From Lachnospiraceae bacterium KH1T2 (GTDB lineage Bacteria; Bacillota; Clostridia; Lachnospirales; Lachnospiraceae): DNA of 64,000 bases. The translations under genes and the position numbers were made by a program. The number at the start of each line of letters is the position of its first letter. Within the stretch, counting starts at the first letter, position 1. The DNA lies in assembly GCA_900114405.1 (NCBI GenBank), contig FOSY01000012.1:1-64000 (forward strand), in the 5' to 3' direction. The notes under the pieces are model-generated. The model was not told the DNA's origin and did not search any database. It worked only from the letters and a program-made list of their open reading frames with translations. Of this stretch, positions 1 to 8,770 are shown piece by piece.

Positions 1-11
1 GTTCAGAGGCA

Positions 12-152
12 AACTGCGCACTACGCTGCGCAGTTATGCCCCAATATACTTGGTAAGCCACTGGGTTTTGCCCATTGCCGTAGGCAATCTCTAATGGCAA
101 AACCCGTTACTGAAGCGAGCTGTAAGCGAGTGAACAGTAACTAAGTGTATTG
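12..152 (+). repeat. Multi-branched palindromic intergenic element
   Basis: There is no open frame here; the stretch is a nest of inverted repeats. Hairpin 1 pairs 12-20 with 27-35 (9 bp). Hairpin 2 pairs 63-72 with 96-105 (10 bp), with an inner 6-bp stem 74-79/83-88. Hairpin 3 pairs 106-112 with 135-141 and holds the repeated word AAGCGAG. An outer stem pairs about 42-53 with 141-152 and closes a multi-branch loop around hairpins 2 and 3. Its two non-Watson-Crick pairs are G-U only if the plus strand is transcribed, which favours a plus-strand RNA. It could be a dispersed palindromic repeat or a structured RNA. I recognise no named family. Confidence 0.5.
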
Positions 153-167
153 TATAGAGTTATCATG

Positions 168-208
168 TTGTACTTTTGATGGTACAATTTCGTAAATTCT
201 GTTATAAT
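168..208 (+). promoter_or_regulatory. Likely promoter and palindrome upstream of the YesN-type regulator
   Basis: An extended -10 (TG-T-TATAAT) ends at 208. Upstream lies an inverted repeat TTGTAC (168-173), 8 nt, GTACAA (182-187) that would cover the -35 zone. No good -35 hexamer is visible, which fits an activator-dependent or repressed promoter. Between 209 and 329 the leader has another inverted repeat, AATGATAA (242-249) with TTATCATT (266-273). This covers the rest of the 329-base gap before the first gene. Confidence 0.4.
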
Positions 209-329
209 TGTATAGTATGCAAATGAAGGATATATGTATTGAATGATAATACAATTTGAATATTTTTATCATTTGGAGAAGGTGCATGTATCATAGCTTA
301 AATTAATCATGTATAAAGGGAGTATTAAT

Positions 330-1952
330 ATGGTCAAGCTGTTTTTGGTTGAAGACGAGATTATAATGCGGGATGGAATAAAAAAACACATTGACTGGAA
401 AGGTGAAGATATTGAATTTGTTGGAGAGGCAAGTGATGGAGAACTTGCTTATCCATTAATATTGAAAACCAAACCTGATATTGTTGTTACAGATATTAAG
501 ATGCCGTTCATGGATGGTCTTCAATTGTCTAAGATGATAAAGAAGGATAATCCGGATGTACATATCATTATTTTATCCGGTTACGATGAATTTACATACG
601 CGCAGGAAGCTGTTTCTATCGGTGTTGATGAATATCTCTTAAAACCTATTTCACCGTCAAATTTATTAGTTTCAATAAAAAAATTGAAAACTAAAATAGA
701 ATTAGAGAAAACTGCTAATGATCAGATTGATTGGAGTAAGGAAGCGTTTACTGAAAGAAATATAATAGAACAACAAAAACTATTCCAGGCAATTGTATCA
801 GGAAGTATGTCTATGCCAGATCTTTTAAGTGCAGGTAAAAAGCTGAATATAGATCTTACGGCACAATTTTATCAGGTTGCTGTGTTTAAGTATTCACTTC
901 CGGGCGAAATTGGTGATGTGTATTCTGAAAAGCAGAATCTTCTTTTGGGGAAGGTAACTAACTTTATCAATGAGATTGATGAATGCTGTTATTTCGACAG
1001 AGGAACAGAAGGTTTTGCGCTGCTTGTTATGGGTGAAAGTGATAAGGGTGTCACTGAAACTATGACAAAGGTCATTGAACAGCTAAAAATTATCAATGAT
1101 GAAGTTGACGATGCAGATTATTTCTGTGGACTTGGAAGTGTAGTTAATCGATTAAGTGAAGTTGGAAAATCATATGATGATGCGAATTGGGCTTTTTCTT
1201 ATAGATATTTTAGAGAGCCTAATCAAGTTGTTAAAGCGTCAGATCTGGATGCAGCGCGAAGAGCCCAGGTAGATGTAGATGTAAATGCAGTAAATACGAA
1301 TGAAAAGAATAGAAAGGTATTTGAAAAGTTTCTGAGAAGCGGTTCGGCGAATGAGGTTAATCATTTTATAGAAGAAATTTTTTCTTCATATGATGAAAAA
1401 AATGTTAAATCCCTTCTGTTTTTAAATTATATAGTAATGGATCTTTACTTTGCTATCGTAAGTTTTATCAGAGATCTGGGTTATGACACGAAAGATTTGG
1501 GATCGGATTTTGCTGATATTAATACGGCAGTAAAGAGTATTAGTAATTTTAATGAGGCTGAGGAATATTTGTGTGAAGGTCTTGAAAAAGCAATTAAGCT
1601 GAGAGACAGTAATTCTGTCAAGAAATATAGTGTTGTTCTTAAAAAAGTAATTGCTTATATTGATGATAATTTTGAAAAAGATGATATATCGCTGAATACG
1701 GTTGCATCTATAGCTAACATAAGTCCGAATCATTTTTCTACAATCTTTTCACAGGAAGTTGGGGTTACTTTTATTGAATATCTGATCGGTAAAAGGATGG
1801 ATAAGGCTAAGGAACTTTTGATGACTACAAATTTAAGGAGCTCTGAAATAGCCTATAAGGTAGGGTACAAAGATCCGCATTATTTCAGCTTTATGTTTAA
1901 GAAGACACAGGGAATGACTACAAGAGAATATCGTTCAAGAGGTAAAAACTGA
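330..1952 (+). CDS. Response regulator, YesN-like (REC plus AraC-type HTH)
   Basis: This is a cytoplasmic DNA-binding response regulator of 540 residues. Residues 1-125 form a receiver domain with acidic pocket E8/D9, phospho-acceptor D55 in VTDIKMPFMDG, and the late LLKPIS lysine. A long linker follows. The last ~100 residues are an AraC/XylS double helix-turn-helix (SLNTVASIANISPNHFS and RSSEIAYKVGYKDPHYFSFM). The start at 330 is chosen over 309 because AAAGGGAG lies 7 nt upstream and the REC domain then starts at once (MVKLFLVEDE). It is followed after 50 nt by its kinase and then by a sugar ABC transporter, so it probably activates the transporter operon. The family assignment is firm; the target is inferred. 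Confidence 0.92.
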   Translation: MVKLFLVEDEIIMRDGIKKHIDWKGEDIEFVGEASDGELAYPLILKTKPDIVVTDIKMPFMDGLQLSKMIKKDNPDVHIIILSGYDEFTYAQEAVSIGVDEYLLKPISPSNLLVSIKKLKTKIELEKTANDQIDWSKEAFTERNIIEQQKLFQAIVSGSMSMPDLLSAGKKLNIDLTAQFYQVAVFKYSLPGEIGDVYSEKQNLLLGKVTNFINEIDECCYFDRGTEGFALLVMGESDKGVTETMTKVIEQLKIINDEVDDADYFCGLGSVVNRLSEVGKSYDDANWAFSYRYFREPNQVVKASDLDAARRAQVDVDVNAVNTNEKNRKVFEKFLRSGSANEVNHFIEEIFSSYDEKNVKSLLFLNYIVMDLYFAIVSFIRDLGYDTKDLGSDFADINTAVKSISNFNEAEEYLCEGLEKAIKLRDSNSVKKYSVVLKKVIAYIDDNFEKDDISLNTVASIANISPNHFSTIFSQEVGVTFIEYLIGKRMDKAKELLMTTNLRSSEIAYKVGYKDPHYFSFMFKKTQGMTTREYRSRGKN

Positions 1953-2002
1953 TTGCTTGATAATATGACAAATGTGTTATGCGATACAGAGGGTAAAGGG
2001 TT

Positions 2003-3466
2003 ATGAAAGCAATTAAATTGGACAAATACTCGATTAGTAGAAGACTTACCGTAATAGTTGTAGGATTTATAGTTCCTATGATTATTTTGACTTTATTTTT
2101 TGCCTGTGTGTTGAATAATTTTTGTACCAGGTATGATTCAATAGTTCAGAATGTTACTTTGGCGAACCAATATAATACAGTTTTTAAGCCTGATATGGAT
2201 TCAGTAATGTATCAGATGGTGGCGAGATCTATCACTAAGGATAAGGTACATGATAAGCTTAACCTTGAGAATCCAGATTCAATGATAATCGGTGCAAAGA
2301 ATGTTTTTAATAAGCTACAACGAAGGACTTCAACGCAGAAAGCTAAAGATCAGCTTATTATCATCTGTAAGCTTCTGGATACGCTTCAGGCCAATGTAAA
2401 TAATCTTAATAGAGCGTTGGAAGAGGGCGTTGATTACGATACAAATGTACAAAGTCTGGATAATAACATATATATTTTGACTGAGTTGATTCAGGAAAAC
2501 ATTTCGCAATATATATATTATGAAGCGGAACATATGGAAATAGTCAGATCAGATATGGACCGCCAGAAAAATATGATACTGCTTTTTTCTGTGATTATTG
2601 CAATTATGGCAATGATATTTGCAATCGGTCAGTCGACATTGATAAGTAAAAGTATTACGAGACCGGTCGCAGAGCTTGTTAAGGCAACAGAATTGGTGGG
2701 ACAGGGTAATTTTGAGGTTAGGTCAGATCAGGACGGTGGAGATGAGAATGAAATAACTATTCTCAATAGAAGCTTTAACAGAATGACAGAGAGGATTGGC
2801 GAGCTGGTTGAGAATATTAAAGAAGAGCAGGTTAATTCTAAAAAACTTGAGATGAAGCTGCTGCAGGCTCAGATAAGTCCGCATTTTTTATATAATACGC
2901 TTGATAATATAGTTTGGCTTTCTGAAGATGATCAAAAAGAGCAAGTCGCTGAACTTGTTACTTCATTATCGCAGTTTTTTAGAACTACTTTGTCTGGAGG
3001 CCATGATTTTATAACGATTGCTGCTGAAATCAAGCATATAGATGCTTATCTGCAGATACAGTCCTTTAGATATAGAGATATTTTGACATATGATATAAGT
3101 ATTCCTGATAAAGTAAAGGAATTTAAGATTCTTAAAATGACATTGCAGCCGATTGTGGAAAATGCGCTTTATCATGGAATAAAGAATAAAAGAAGCGGCG
3201 GTAAGATAACAATAGACGTCGAGGAATTTGAAGACAGCATAAAGATAAGTGTTAAAGATAATGGCATTGGAATGACTGATGAAGAACTTAAAAGGTTTAA
3301 GGGATTGGCGAATGGTACGATTGAACCATCAGAAGACAATTCCGGATTTGGTATAGCTAATGTTGCGCAGCGCTTACGGCTTTACTATGGCGATGATTAT
3401 GGCGTCAGAGTATTTAGTCAGTATGGTGATGGTACTGATATCGAAGTTGTTATTCCAAAACAATAA
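2003..3466 (+). CDS. Sensor histidine kinase, YesM-like
   Basis: This membrane kinase of 487 residues is the partner of the preceding regulator. It has two membrane helices (about residues 15-38 and 192-212) flanking a ~150-residue extracellular helical sensor. A HAMP segment follows, then the His_kinase family motif QISPHFLYNTLDN with phospho-acceptor H294, and a GHKL ATPase domain with an N-box (PIVENALYHGIK) and G-boxes (DNGIGM, GFGIANV). This is the LytS/YesM class typical of Firmicutes carbohydrate-uptake systems. The ligand cannot be read from sequence; the downstream sugar-binding lipoprotein may be the co-sensor. A strong terminator follows, so the pair is a two-gene unit. Confidence 0.92.
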   Translation: MKAIKLDKYSISRRLTVIVVGFIVPMIILTLFFACVLNNFCTRYDSIVQNVTLANQYNTVFKPDMDSVMYQMVARSITKDKVHDKLNLENPDSMIIGAKNVFNKLQRRTSTQKAKDQLIIICKLLDTLQANVNNLNRALEEGVDYDTNVQSLDNNIYILTELIQENISQYIYYEAEHMEIVRSDMDRQKNMILLFSVIIAIMAMIFAIGQSTLISKSITRPVAELVKATELVGQGNFEVRSDQDGGDENEITILNRSFNRMTERIGELVENIKEEQVNSKKLEMKLLQAQISPHFLYNTLDNIVWLSEDDQKEQVAELVTSLSQFFRTTLSGGHDFITIAAEIKHIDAYLQIQSFRYRDILTYDISIPDKVKEFKILKMTLQPIVENALYHGIKNKRSGGKITIDVEEFEDSIKISVKDNGIGMTDEELKRFKGLANGTIEPSEDNSGFGIANVAQRLRLYYGDDYGVRVFSQYGDGTDIEVVIPKQ

Positions 3467-3479
3467 AAAAATACACCTA

Positions 3480-3521
3480 AGAGAAAAATACTAACAAAAA
3501 GTAGTATTTTTCTCTTTTTTT
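3480..3521 (+). terminator. Intrinsic terminator after the YesM-type kinase
   Basis: A 14-bp perfect stem (3480-3493 with 3502-3515) is followed directly by six T. It separates the two-component genes from the ABC transporter operon. Confidence 0.9.
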
Positions 3522-3756
3522 GTTGGATTTGTACTGTTGTTGGATAAAAAAACAAACATTCATTGATAAAAAAATTATACTTTGTTCATATCTGATTCAT
3601 AAATCAGTAAAAAATAACACATTTGAATTAAATTTATGCATGGATATTGGTACATTTATATACTATACTCGTAAATGTGAAGGGAATATAAGTAAAATTT
3701 ACTAAAACCTAATCACAAAAATAACGGGGGATGGCAAAAAGCCATCAAGTATATCT
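3522..3756 (+). promoter_or_regulatory. Promoter/leader region of the sugar ABC operon
   Basis: This AT-rich stretch has no convincing gene; the open frame at 3520-3705 has no ribosome binding site and no protein-like composition. It holds an inverted repeat CTGATT-N4-AATCAG (3592-3607). It also holds ACATTTA-N13-TAAATGT (3652-3658/3672-3678), whose spacer contains two overlapping TATACT -10-like hexamers. No fitting -35 is seen, which suits an AraC-type activated promoter. At 3730-3746 a small hairpin (GATGGC, five A, GCCATC) sits just before the AAGGAGG of the binding-protein gene and may lie near the mRNA 5' end. Confidence 0.4.
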
Positions 3757-3772
3757 AAGGAGGATATTTGGT

Positions 3773-4972
3773 ATGAAAAGGAAAGCATTAGCAATCTTCA
3801 TGTGCACAGCAATGGCAGCCGGCATTATGACAGGCTGTGGTTCATCAGCAAGCACAACACCTTCAGAGGCTCCAGCAGCTTCAGAAGCTCCAGCAGCATC
3901 AGAGGCAGCTTCTTCAGAAGCTCCAGCAGCATCAGAGGCAGCTTCAACAGAAGCAGCTTCAACAGAGGCAGCAGCAGAGGCTGGTGAGTCAGCAGCAGAT
4001 GAAGTAGCTAAGAATGATGGAGAGGTTCTTAACATCGGTTTTGCACAGGTTGGTGCAGAGTCTGACTGGAGAACAGCTTGTACAGATTCAGTAAAGAGCG
4101 CATTCTCAGCAGAGAATGGTTATAACCTTATTTTCAATGATGCACAGCAGAAGCAGGAGAACCAGATTAAGGCTATCCGTGATTTCATCAGCCAGGATGT
4201 TGACTATATCATCCTTGACCCTGTAACAGAGACAGGTTGGGATCAGCCACTTCAGGAAGCTGCAGACGCAGGAATCCCTGTAATCGTTGTTGACCGTATG
4301 GTTGATGTTTCTGACTCTTCACTTTACACAGCTTGGATCGGTTCAGACTTCGAGCTCGAAGGTAAGAAGGCATGTGCATACCTTAAGGCATATCTTGATG
4401 CTAAGGGATTCACAGATACAGTTAACATCGTTGATATTCAGGGTACAATCGGAGCTTCAGCTCAGATCGGTCGTACAGCAGCATTTGATGCAGCTGCTAA
4501 GGAGAACGGTTGGAATGTTGTATCTCAGCAGACAGGTGAGTTCACACAGGCTAAGGGACAGGAAGTTATGGAGTCTATCCTTAAGCAGTCTGATGATGTA
4601 AACGTTGTATACTGCGAGAACGATAACGAGGCATTTGGTGCTAGAGATGCTATCGAAGCAGCTGGTAAGAAGGTTGGTACAGATATCGCTAACGGCGACA
4701 TCATTATCATGTCATTCGATGCTACAAATGCAGGTCTTACAGATACACTTGATGGTTCAATCCTTGTAAATACAGAGTGTAACCCACTTTATGGTCCTGT
4801 TCTTACACAGTATGTTCAGAAGCTTAAGGCTGGTGAGACACTTGATCATGATTCATACATCGCTGAGTCTCAGTTCTCTGCTGATGACACAGTTACAAGT
4901 GTAAACGTTGATGGTACAGATTATGCTGTAACACTTCTTACACAGGATGTTCTTAACGCTCGTGCATATTAA
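3773..4972 (+). CDS. ytfQ: Sugar ABC transporter substrate-binding lipoprotein (YtfQ-like)
   Basis: This is an extracytoplasmic, lipid-anchored receptor of 399 residues. A signal peptide ends in a lipobox with C22 (MTGCGSS). Residues 26-80 are an Ala/Ser/Glu-rich low-complexity tether built partly from a 33-bp tandem repeat. The rest is a periplasmic-binding-protein-like type I fold. IGFAQVGAES, DAQQKQENQIKAIRDFISQ and ETGWDQPLQEAADAGIPV resemble E. coli YtfQ, the galactofuranose-binding protein. The start at 3773 has AAGGAGG 9 nt upstream; a longer frame from 3731 would break the signal peptide. The exact sugar (galactofuranose or another pentose/furanose) is not certain. Confidence 0.88.
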   Translation: MKRKALAIFMCTAMAAGIMTGCGSSASTTPSEAPAASEAPAASEAASSEAPAASEAASTEAASTEAAAEAGESAADEVAKNDGEVLNIGFAQVGAESDWRTACTDSVKSAFSAENGYNLIFNDAQQKQENQIKAIRDFISQDVDYIILDPVTETGWDQPLQEAADAGIPVIVVDRMVDVSDSSLYTAWIGSDFELEGKKACAYLKAYLDAKGFTDTVNIVDIQGTIGASAQIGRTAAFDAAAKENGWNVVSQQTGEFTQAKGQEVMESILKQSDDVNVVYCENDNEAFGARDAIEAAGKKVGTDIANGDIIIMSFDATNAGLTDTLDGSILVNTECNPLYGPVLTQYVQKLKAGETLDHDSYIAESQFSADDTVTSVNVDGTDYAVTLLTQDVLNARAY

Positions 4973-4982
4973 TTGATAATCG

Positions 4983-5018
4983 TTCAGAACCAGGCTTATT
5001 CCGAATTGGTCTCTGAAC
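4983..5018 (+). other. Inverted repeat downstream of ytfQ
   Basis: GTTCAGAACCA pairs with TGGT-C-TCTGAAC (one bulged base) around a short loop. It lies directly after the ytfQ stop codon and could protect the 3' end of a short, abundant ytfQ transcript. Confidence 0.45.
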
Positions 5019-5068
5019 AACGATGGGTTTCAGACGGGGTTTAGAGGCGCCGGAAGAAATGAAAATCT

Positions 5069-5100
5069 AGGGGCGGAACGAAATGGTTCCGCCTCTTTCT
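5069..5100 (+). terminator. Intercistronic terminator-like hairpin between ytfQ and ytfR
   Basis: An 11-bp stem (5069-5079 with 5086-5096, one wobble) is followed by a short, imperfect T-rich tail. The tail is weak, so partial read-through is likely. That would make the binding protein more abundant than the ATPase and permeases. Confidence 0.55.
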
Positions 5101-5117
5101 AAAGAGAGGGATAGCAG

Positions 5118-6629
5118 ATGAAGGACGAAGTCGTACTGGAAATGAGAAATGTCAATAAGACTTTCCCTGGCGTAAAAGCCCTGACAGATGTTAGCTTCAA
5201 GCTGAGAAAGGGTGAAGTTAATGCTCTTATGGGGGAGAATGGTGCAGGAAAGTCAACCTTGATCAAGGTTCTTACAGGAGTTAAAGATTATGAAATGGAT
5301 AGTGGTGAAGTAATGATCGAGGGTAACCCGGTTGTTATCAAATCGCCGCAGGATGCACAGAGAAAAGGTATAAGCACTGTTTATCAGGAAGTAAACCTTT
5401 GCTCAAATCTCACGGTTGCTGAAAATCTTTTTGCAGACCGTGAACCAATGAAATTTGGACTTATAGATTGGAAAACAATGAATCGAAAGAGCCAGGAATT
5501 ACTTTCGAGTCTGGATATAAATATTGATGTAACTAAGGTTCTTTCAAATTATTCAATTGCTATGCAGCAGATGGTTGCGATCGCAAGAGCAGTTGATATG
5601 GATTGTAAGGTATTGATCCTTGATGAGCCTACATCATCACTTGATGATCAGGAAGTTGAGAAGCTTTTCATGTTGATGGAAAGACTTAAGAAACAGGGTG
5701 TTGGTATTGTCTTTGTTACGCACTTCCTTGAGCAGGTGTATAGAATTGCGGAGCATATCACAGTACTTAGAAATGGTACTTTGGTAGGTGAATACGAGAC
5801 CAAGAATCTTCCAAGAGTCGATCTTGTTGCGAAGATGATGGGTAAGAGCTTTGATGATCTGGCTGAGATTAAGAGTGAAGGCGGCTCAACCAAGAAAGAA
5901 GAGGTAATACTTGAGGCTAAGGGACTTGGCCATAAGGGAACTATCAAGCCGTTTGACCTTGTTCTTCATAAGGGTGAGGTTATCGGACTTGCAGGACTTC
6001 TTGGTTCAGGACGTTCAGAACTTGTAAGAAGTATTTATGGTGCTGATAAGGCTGATGCAGGAGAACTTGATTTCAAGGGAAAGAAGCTTCTTATAGGCGC
6101 ACCGATCGATGCTATCAAGAATGGCATGGCATATCTTCCTGAGGATAGAAAGGAAGAAGGAATCATTGCTGATCTTTCAGTTCGCGAGAATATTATCATT
6201 GCGCTTCAGGCAAGAAAGGGAATGTTCAATCTTATCTCAAGAAAAGAACAGGAAGAGTTTGCAGATAAATATATTAAGGAGATTCAGATTAAGACAGCTA
6301 GCCGTGAGACACCGATCAAGCAGCTTTCAGGTGGTAACCAGCAGAAGGTTATCATTGCAAGATGGCTTCTTACAAATCCGGATTTCCTGATTCTTGATGA
6401 GCCTACACGAGGAATTGACGTAGGAACAAAAACTGAAATCCAGAAGCTGGTTCTTAAGCTTGCAGCAGAGGGAATGACAGTTATGTTTATTTCATCTGAA
6501 ATTGAGGAAATGATCCGTACCTGCAGCCGTATGCTTATTATGAGAGATGGCAGAAAGGTTGGAGAGCTTGAAGAACGCGAGATCGACCAGATGAACATCA
6601 TGAAAGCGATCGCAGGAGGAAATGAGTAA
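5118..6629 (+). CDS. ytfR: Sugar ABC transporter ATP-binding protein, two NBDs (YtfR-like)
   Basis: This cytoplasmic ATPase of 503 residues has two ABC modules in tandem, the normal design for carbohydrate uptake class 2 (RbsA/MglA/YtfR). The first has Walker A GENGAGKST (39-47), a degenerate signature and Walker B VLILDEPTSSLD. The second has a degenerate P-loop (GLLGSGRSEL), signature LSGGNQQK and Walker B FLILDEPTRGID. The segment VYQEVNLCSNLTVAENLF resembles YtfR. AGAGAGGGATAG precedes the ATG. Its stop shares one base with the ytfT start (TAATG), indicating translational coupling. Confidence 0.9.
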   Translation: MKDEVVLEMRNVNKTFPGVKALTDVSFKLRKGEVNALMGENGAGKSTLIKVLTGVKDYEMDSGEVMIEGNPVVIKSPQDAQRKGISTVYQEVNLCSNLTVAENLFADREPMKFGLIDWKTMNRKSQELLSSLDINIDVTKVLSNYSIAMQQMVAIARAVDMDCKVLILDEPTSSLDDQEVEKLFMLMERLKKQGVGIVFVTHFLEQVYRIAEHITVLRNGTLVGEYETKNLPRVDLVAKMMGKSFDDLAEIKSEGGSTKKEEVILEAKGLGHKGTIKPFDLVLHKGEVIGLAGLLGSGRSELVRSIYGADKADAGELDFKGKKLLIGAPIDAIKNGMAYLPEDRKEEGIIADLSVRENIIIALQARKGMFNLISRKEQEEFADKYIKEIQIKTASRETPIKQLSGGNQQKVIIARWLLTNPDFLILDEPTRGIDVGTKTEIQKLVLKLAAEGMTVMFISSEIEEMIRTCSRMLIMRDGRKVGELEEREIDQMNIMKAIAGGNE

Positions 6630-7699
6630 TGAATAAAAAGGGATTCTCTTTGAAGGGTCTTACTAAAAAGCGTCTTTTCATGCCGATAGCATGTTTAATA
6701 GTCGTACTTCTTATAAATTTGGTTAAGACACCTGATTTCTTTAATATTTCAATAAATAACGGCGTCCTCTACGGATATATCATTGATGTTATAAACAGAG
6801 GATCAGAGCTTGCAATTCTTGCAATTGGTATGACATTGGTTGCATCAAGCTCAGGCGGAACAGATATTTCAGTAGGTGCTATTGCAGCGGTTGCAGCAGC
6901 AGTTATCACAAATATCCTTTCAGGTGGAACAGACTCTGTAAATGAGTTCCATGCACCACTTTTGCTTGCAATACTTGCAGGACTGCTTGTTGCCGTACTT
7001 TGCGGTATGTGGAATGGTTTCCTTGTAGCAAGCCTTAAGATCCAGCCGATGGTAGCAACACTTATTCTTTACACAGCAGGTCGTGGTATTGCACAGCTTA
7101 TAACAAGAGGTCAGATCACTTATATCCGTGTTGATGCATATAAGGTAATCGGCTCTCAGTTTGGTAAGAATCCGGTTCCGGCACCTATTTATGTAGCTGT
7201 ATTAATGATTGTTATAGCTACACTTTTCCTTAAGTATACTGCATTTGGACTTTATGTTCAGACAGTAGGTATCAATGCAAAGGCTGCAAGACTTGTAGGT
7301 CTTAATCCAGTAAAGATTCAGTTCCTTTGCTATATGATCTGTGGACTTATGGCTGGTATTGCAGGCGTTATCTATTCATCAAGAATTTATTCATGTGATG
7401 CTAATAACATTGGTCTTAATGTAGAAATGGATGCTATCCTTGCAGTTGCACTTGGTGGAAACTCTCTTGCAGGCGGTAAATTCTCTCTGCCGGGTTCTTT
7501 GATCGGTGCATATACTATTCAGGCTCTTACAACAAGCCTTTATGCAATGGGAGTATCATCAGATCAGCTCCCTGTTTATAAGGCAATTGTCGTAGTAGTT
7601 ATCGTTTCACTTCAGTCACCTGAGCTTTATAAGATGCTTAAACACAGAAAAGCTAACTCTGAAAAAAAAAATCTGATTAAGGAGGCAGTACAGTCATGA
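6629..7699 (+). CDS. ytfT: Sugar ABC transporter permease (YtfT-like)
   Basis: This membrane permease of 356 residues belongs to the BPD_transp_2 family (RbsC/XylH/YtfT). It has 8-10 hydrophobic segments and the family motif around GGTDISVGAIAAVAAA. Near the C-terminus, LAVALGGNSLAGGKFSLPGS is the loop expected to meet the ATPase. It overlaps the upstream ATPase by 1 bp and the downstream permease by 4 bp. The order of binding protein, ATPase and two different permeases matches the E. coli ytfQRT-yjfF set and predicts a permease heterodimer. Confidence 0.88.
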   Translation: MNKKGFSLKGLTKKRLFMPIACLIVVLLINLVKTPDFFNISINNGVLYGYIIDVINRGSELAILAIGMTLVASSSGGTDISVGAIAAVAAAVITNILSGGTDSVNEFHAPLLLAILAGLLVAVLCGMWNGFLVASLKIQPMVATLILYTAGRGIAQLITRGQITYIRVDAYKVIGSQFGKNPVPAPIYVAVLMIVIATLFLKYTAFGLYVQTVGINAKAARLVGLNPVKIQFLCYMICGLMAGIAGVIYSSRIYSCDANNIGLNVEMDAILAVALGGNSLAGGKFSLPGSLIGAYTIQALTTSLYAMGVSSDQLPVYKAIVVVVIVSLQSPELYKMLKHRKANSEKKNLIKEAVQS

Positions 7700-8709
7700 A
7701 AAAATTTAAGGATATAGACACAAATAAGTTCCTCCTTGCAATAACAATTGTGATGTTCTTTTTGATGTATATCGCTGGTATGATCATCTTCAATAAGCAG
7801 GGATTTGCAAAACCTCAGGTTTTTCTGAATCTTTTTGTTAACAATGCCGGACTTATCGTAATTGCTACATCAATGACAATGGTAATGATAATCGGCGGAA
7901 TCGATATTTCAGTTGGTTCACTTGTAGCCATGGACTGTATGATACTCGGTGATCTTATGATGAATAAGAACTGGGGAGCATGGACAGCAATGTTATTTGT
8001 TCTTCTCATCGGTTTAGTTTATGGTTCAGTACAGGGCTTCCTGATCTCTTACCTTGGTATTCAGCCATTCATCATTACATTGGCTGGTATGTTCTTTGGA
8101 AGAGGTATGACAGCTGTTATCAGTACTCAGATGATTTCTATCACAAATGAGACATTTGCAGCAATTGCGCAGAAGAAGATCACAATTCCATTATTTGGAA
8201 CAATGAACAAGCATGGTAAAATGATGTACCCGTTCATCTATCCTTCAGTTATCATTGCATTGGTGATCCTCGTTGTAATGTTTGTTGTACTTAAGTACAC
8301 AAAGTTCGGCAGAAGTATTTATGCTATCGGCGGAAATGAGCAGTCAGCAATGCTTATGGGTCTTAATGTAAAGAAAACAAAGTTCTGTGTATATGTTCTT
8401 GATGGCTTCCTTGCATCAATCGGCGGAATTCTCTTCTGCATGAACACAATGGCAGGTTTTGTAGAGCAGGCAAAGGGCTTTGAGATGGATGCTATCGCCG
8501 GAGCAGTAATAGGCGGAACACTTCTGACAGGCGGTGTTGGTAATGTATTCGGTTCACTTTTCGGATGCATGATAAGAGGTACTATAGAGTCATTTATTTC
8601 CTTCCAGGGTACACTTTCTTCCTGGTGGGTAAGAATCACTATAGCTCTTCTTCTTACTTTCTTCATCGTACTTCAGAGTATCTTCCAGAAAATTAAAGCA
8701 AAGAATTGA
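7696..8709 (+). CDS. yjfF: Sugar ABC transporter permease (YjfF-like)
   Basis: This is the second membrane permease of the transporter, 337 residues, same family as the preceding gene. GGIDISVGSLVAMDCM is the conserved N-terminal-half motif and IAGAVIGGTLLTGGVGNVFG is the coupling-loop motif. It starts within ATGA shared with the ytfT stop, with GGAGG upstream. A strong hairpin terminator lies ~70 nt after its stop, making it the last gene of the ytfQ-yjfF operon. Confidence 0.88.
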   Translation: MKKFKDIDTNKFLLAITIVMFFLMYIAGMIIFNKQGFAKPQVFLNLFVNNAGLIVIATSMTMVMIIGGIDISVGSLVAMDCMILGDLMMNKNWGAWTAMLFVLLIGLVYGSVQGFLISYLGIQPFIITLAGMFFGRGMTAVISTQMISITNETFAAIAQKKITIPLFGTMNKHGKMMYPFIYPSVIIALVILVVMFVVLKYTKFGRSIYAIGGNEQSAMLMGLNVKKTKFCVYVLDGFLASIGGILFCMNTMAGFVEQAKGFEMDAIAGAVIGGTLLTGGVGNVFGSLFGCMIRGTIESFISFQGTLSSWWVRITIALLLTFFIVLQSIFQKIKAKN

Positions 8710-8770
8710 TAAAATATGGTAAATTGTATTTGATTTAGAACTAAATATCGGCTGGTAAAATCTTTGGCTA

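Noticed and set aside
3520..3705. 61-codon frame upstream of the sugar operon
   Set aside because: No ribosome binding site, non-protein-like composition, begins in the terminator T run and overlaps the promoter region.
3802..3987. Ser/Arg-rich frame and minus-strand Ala-rich frame inside ytfQ
   Set aside because: Shadows of the low-complexity tether in other frames.
8745..8752. GCCGATAT on the minus strand, a perfect sigma-28 -10
   Set aside because: No TAAA at 14-16 nt upstream, and it would read antisense into yjfF.
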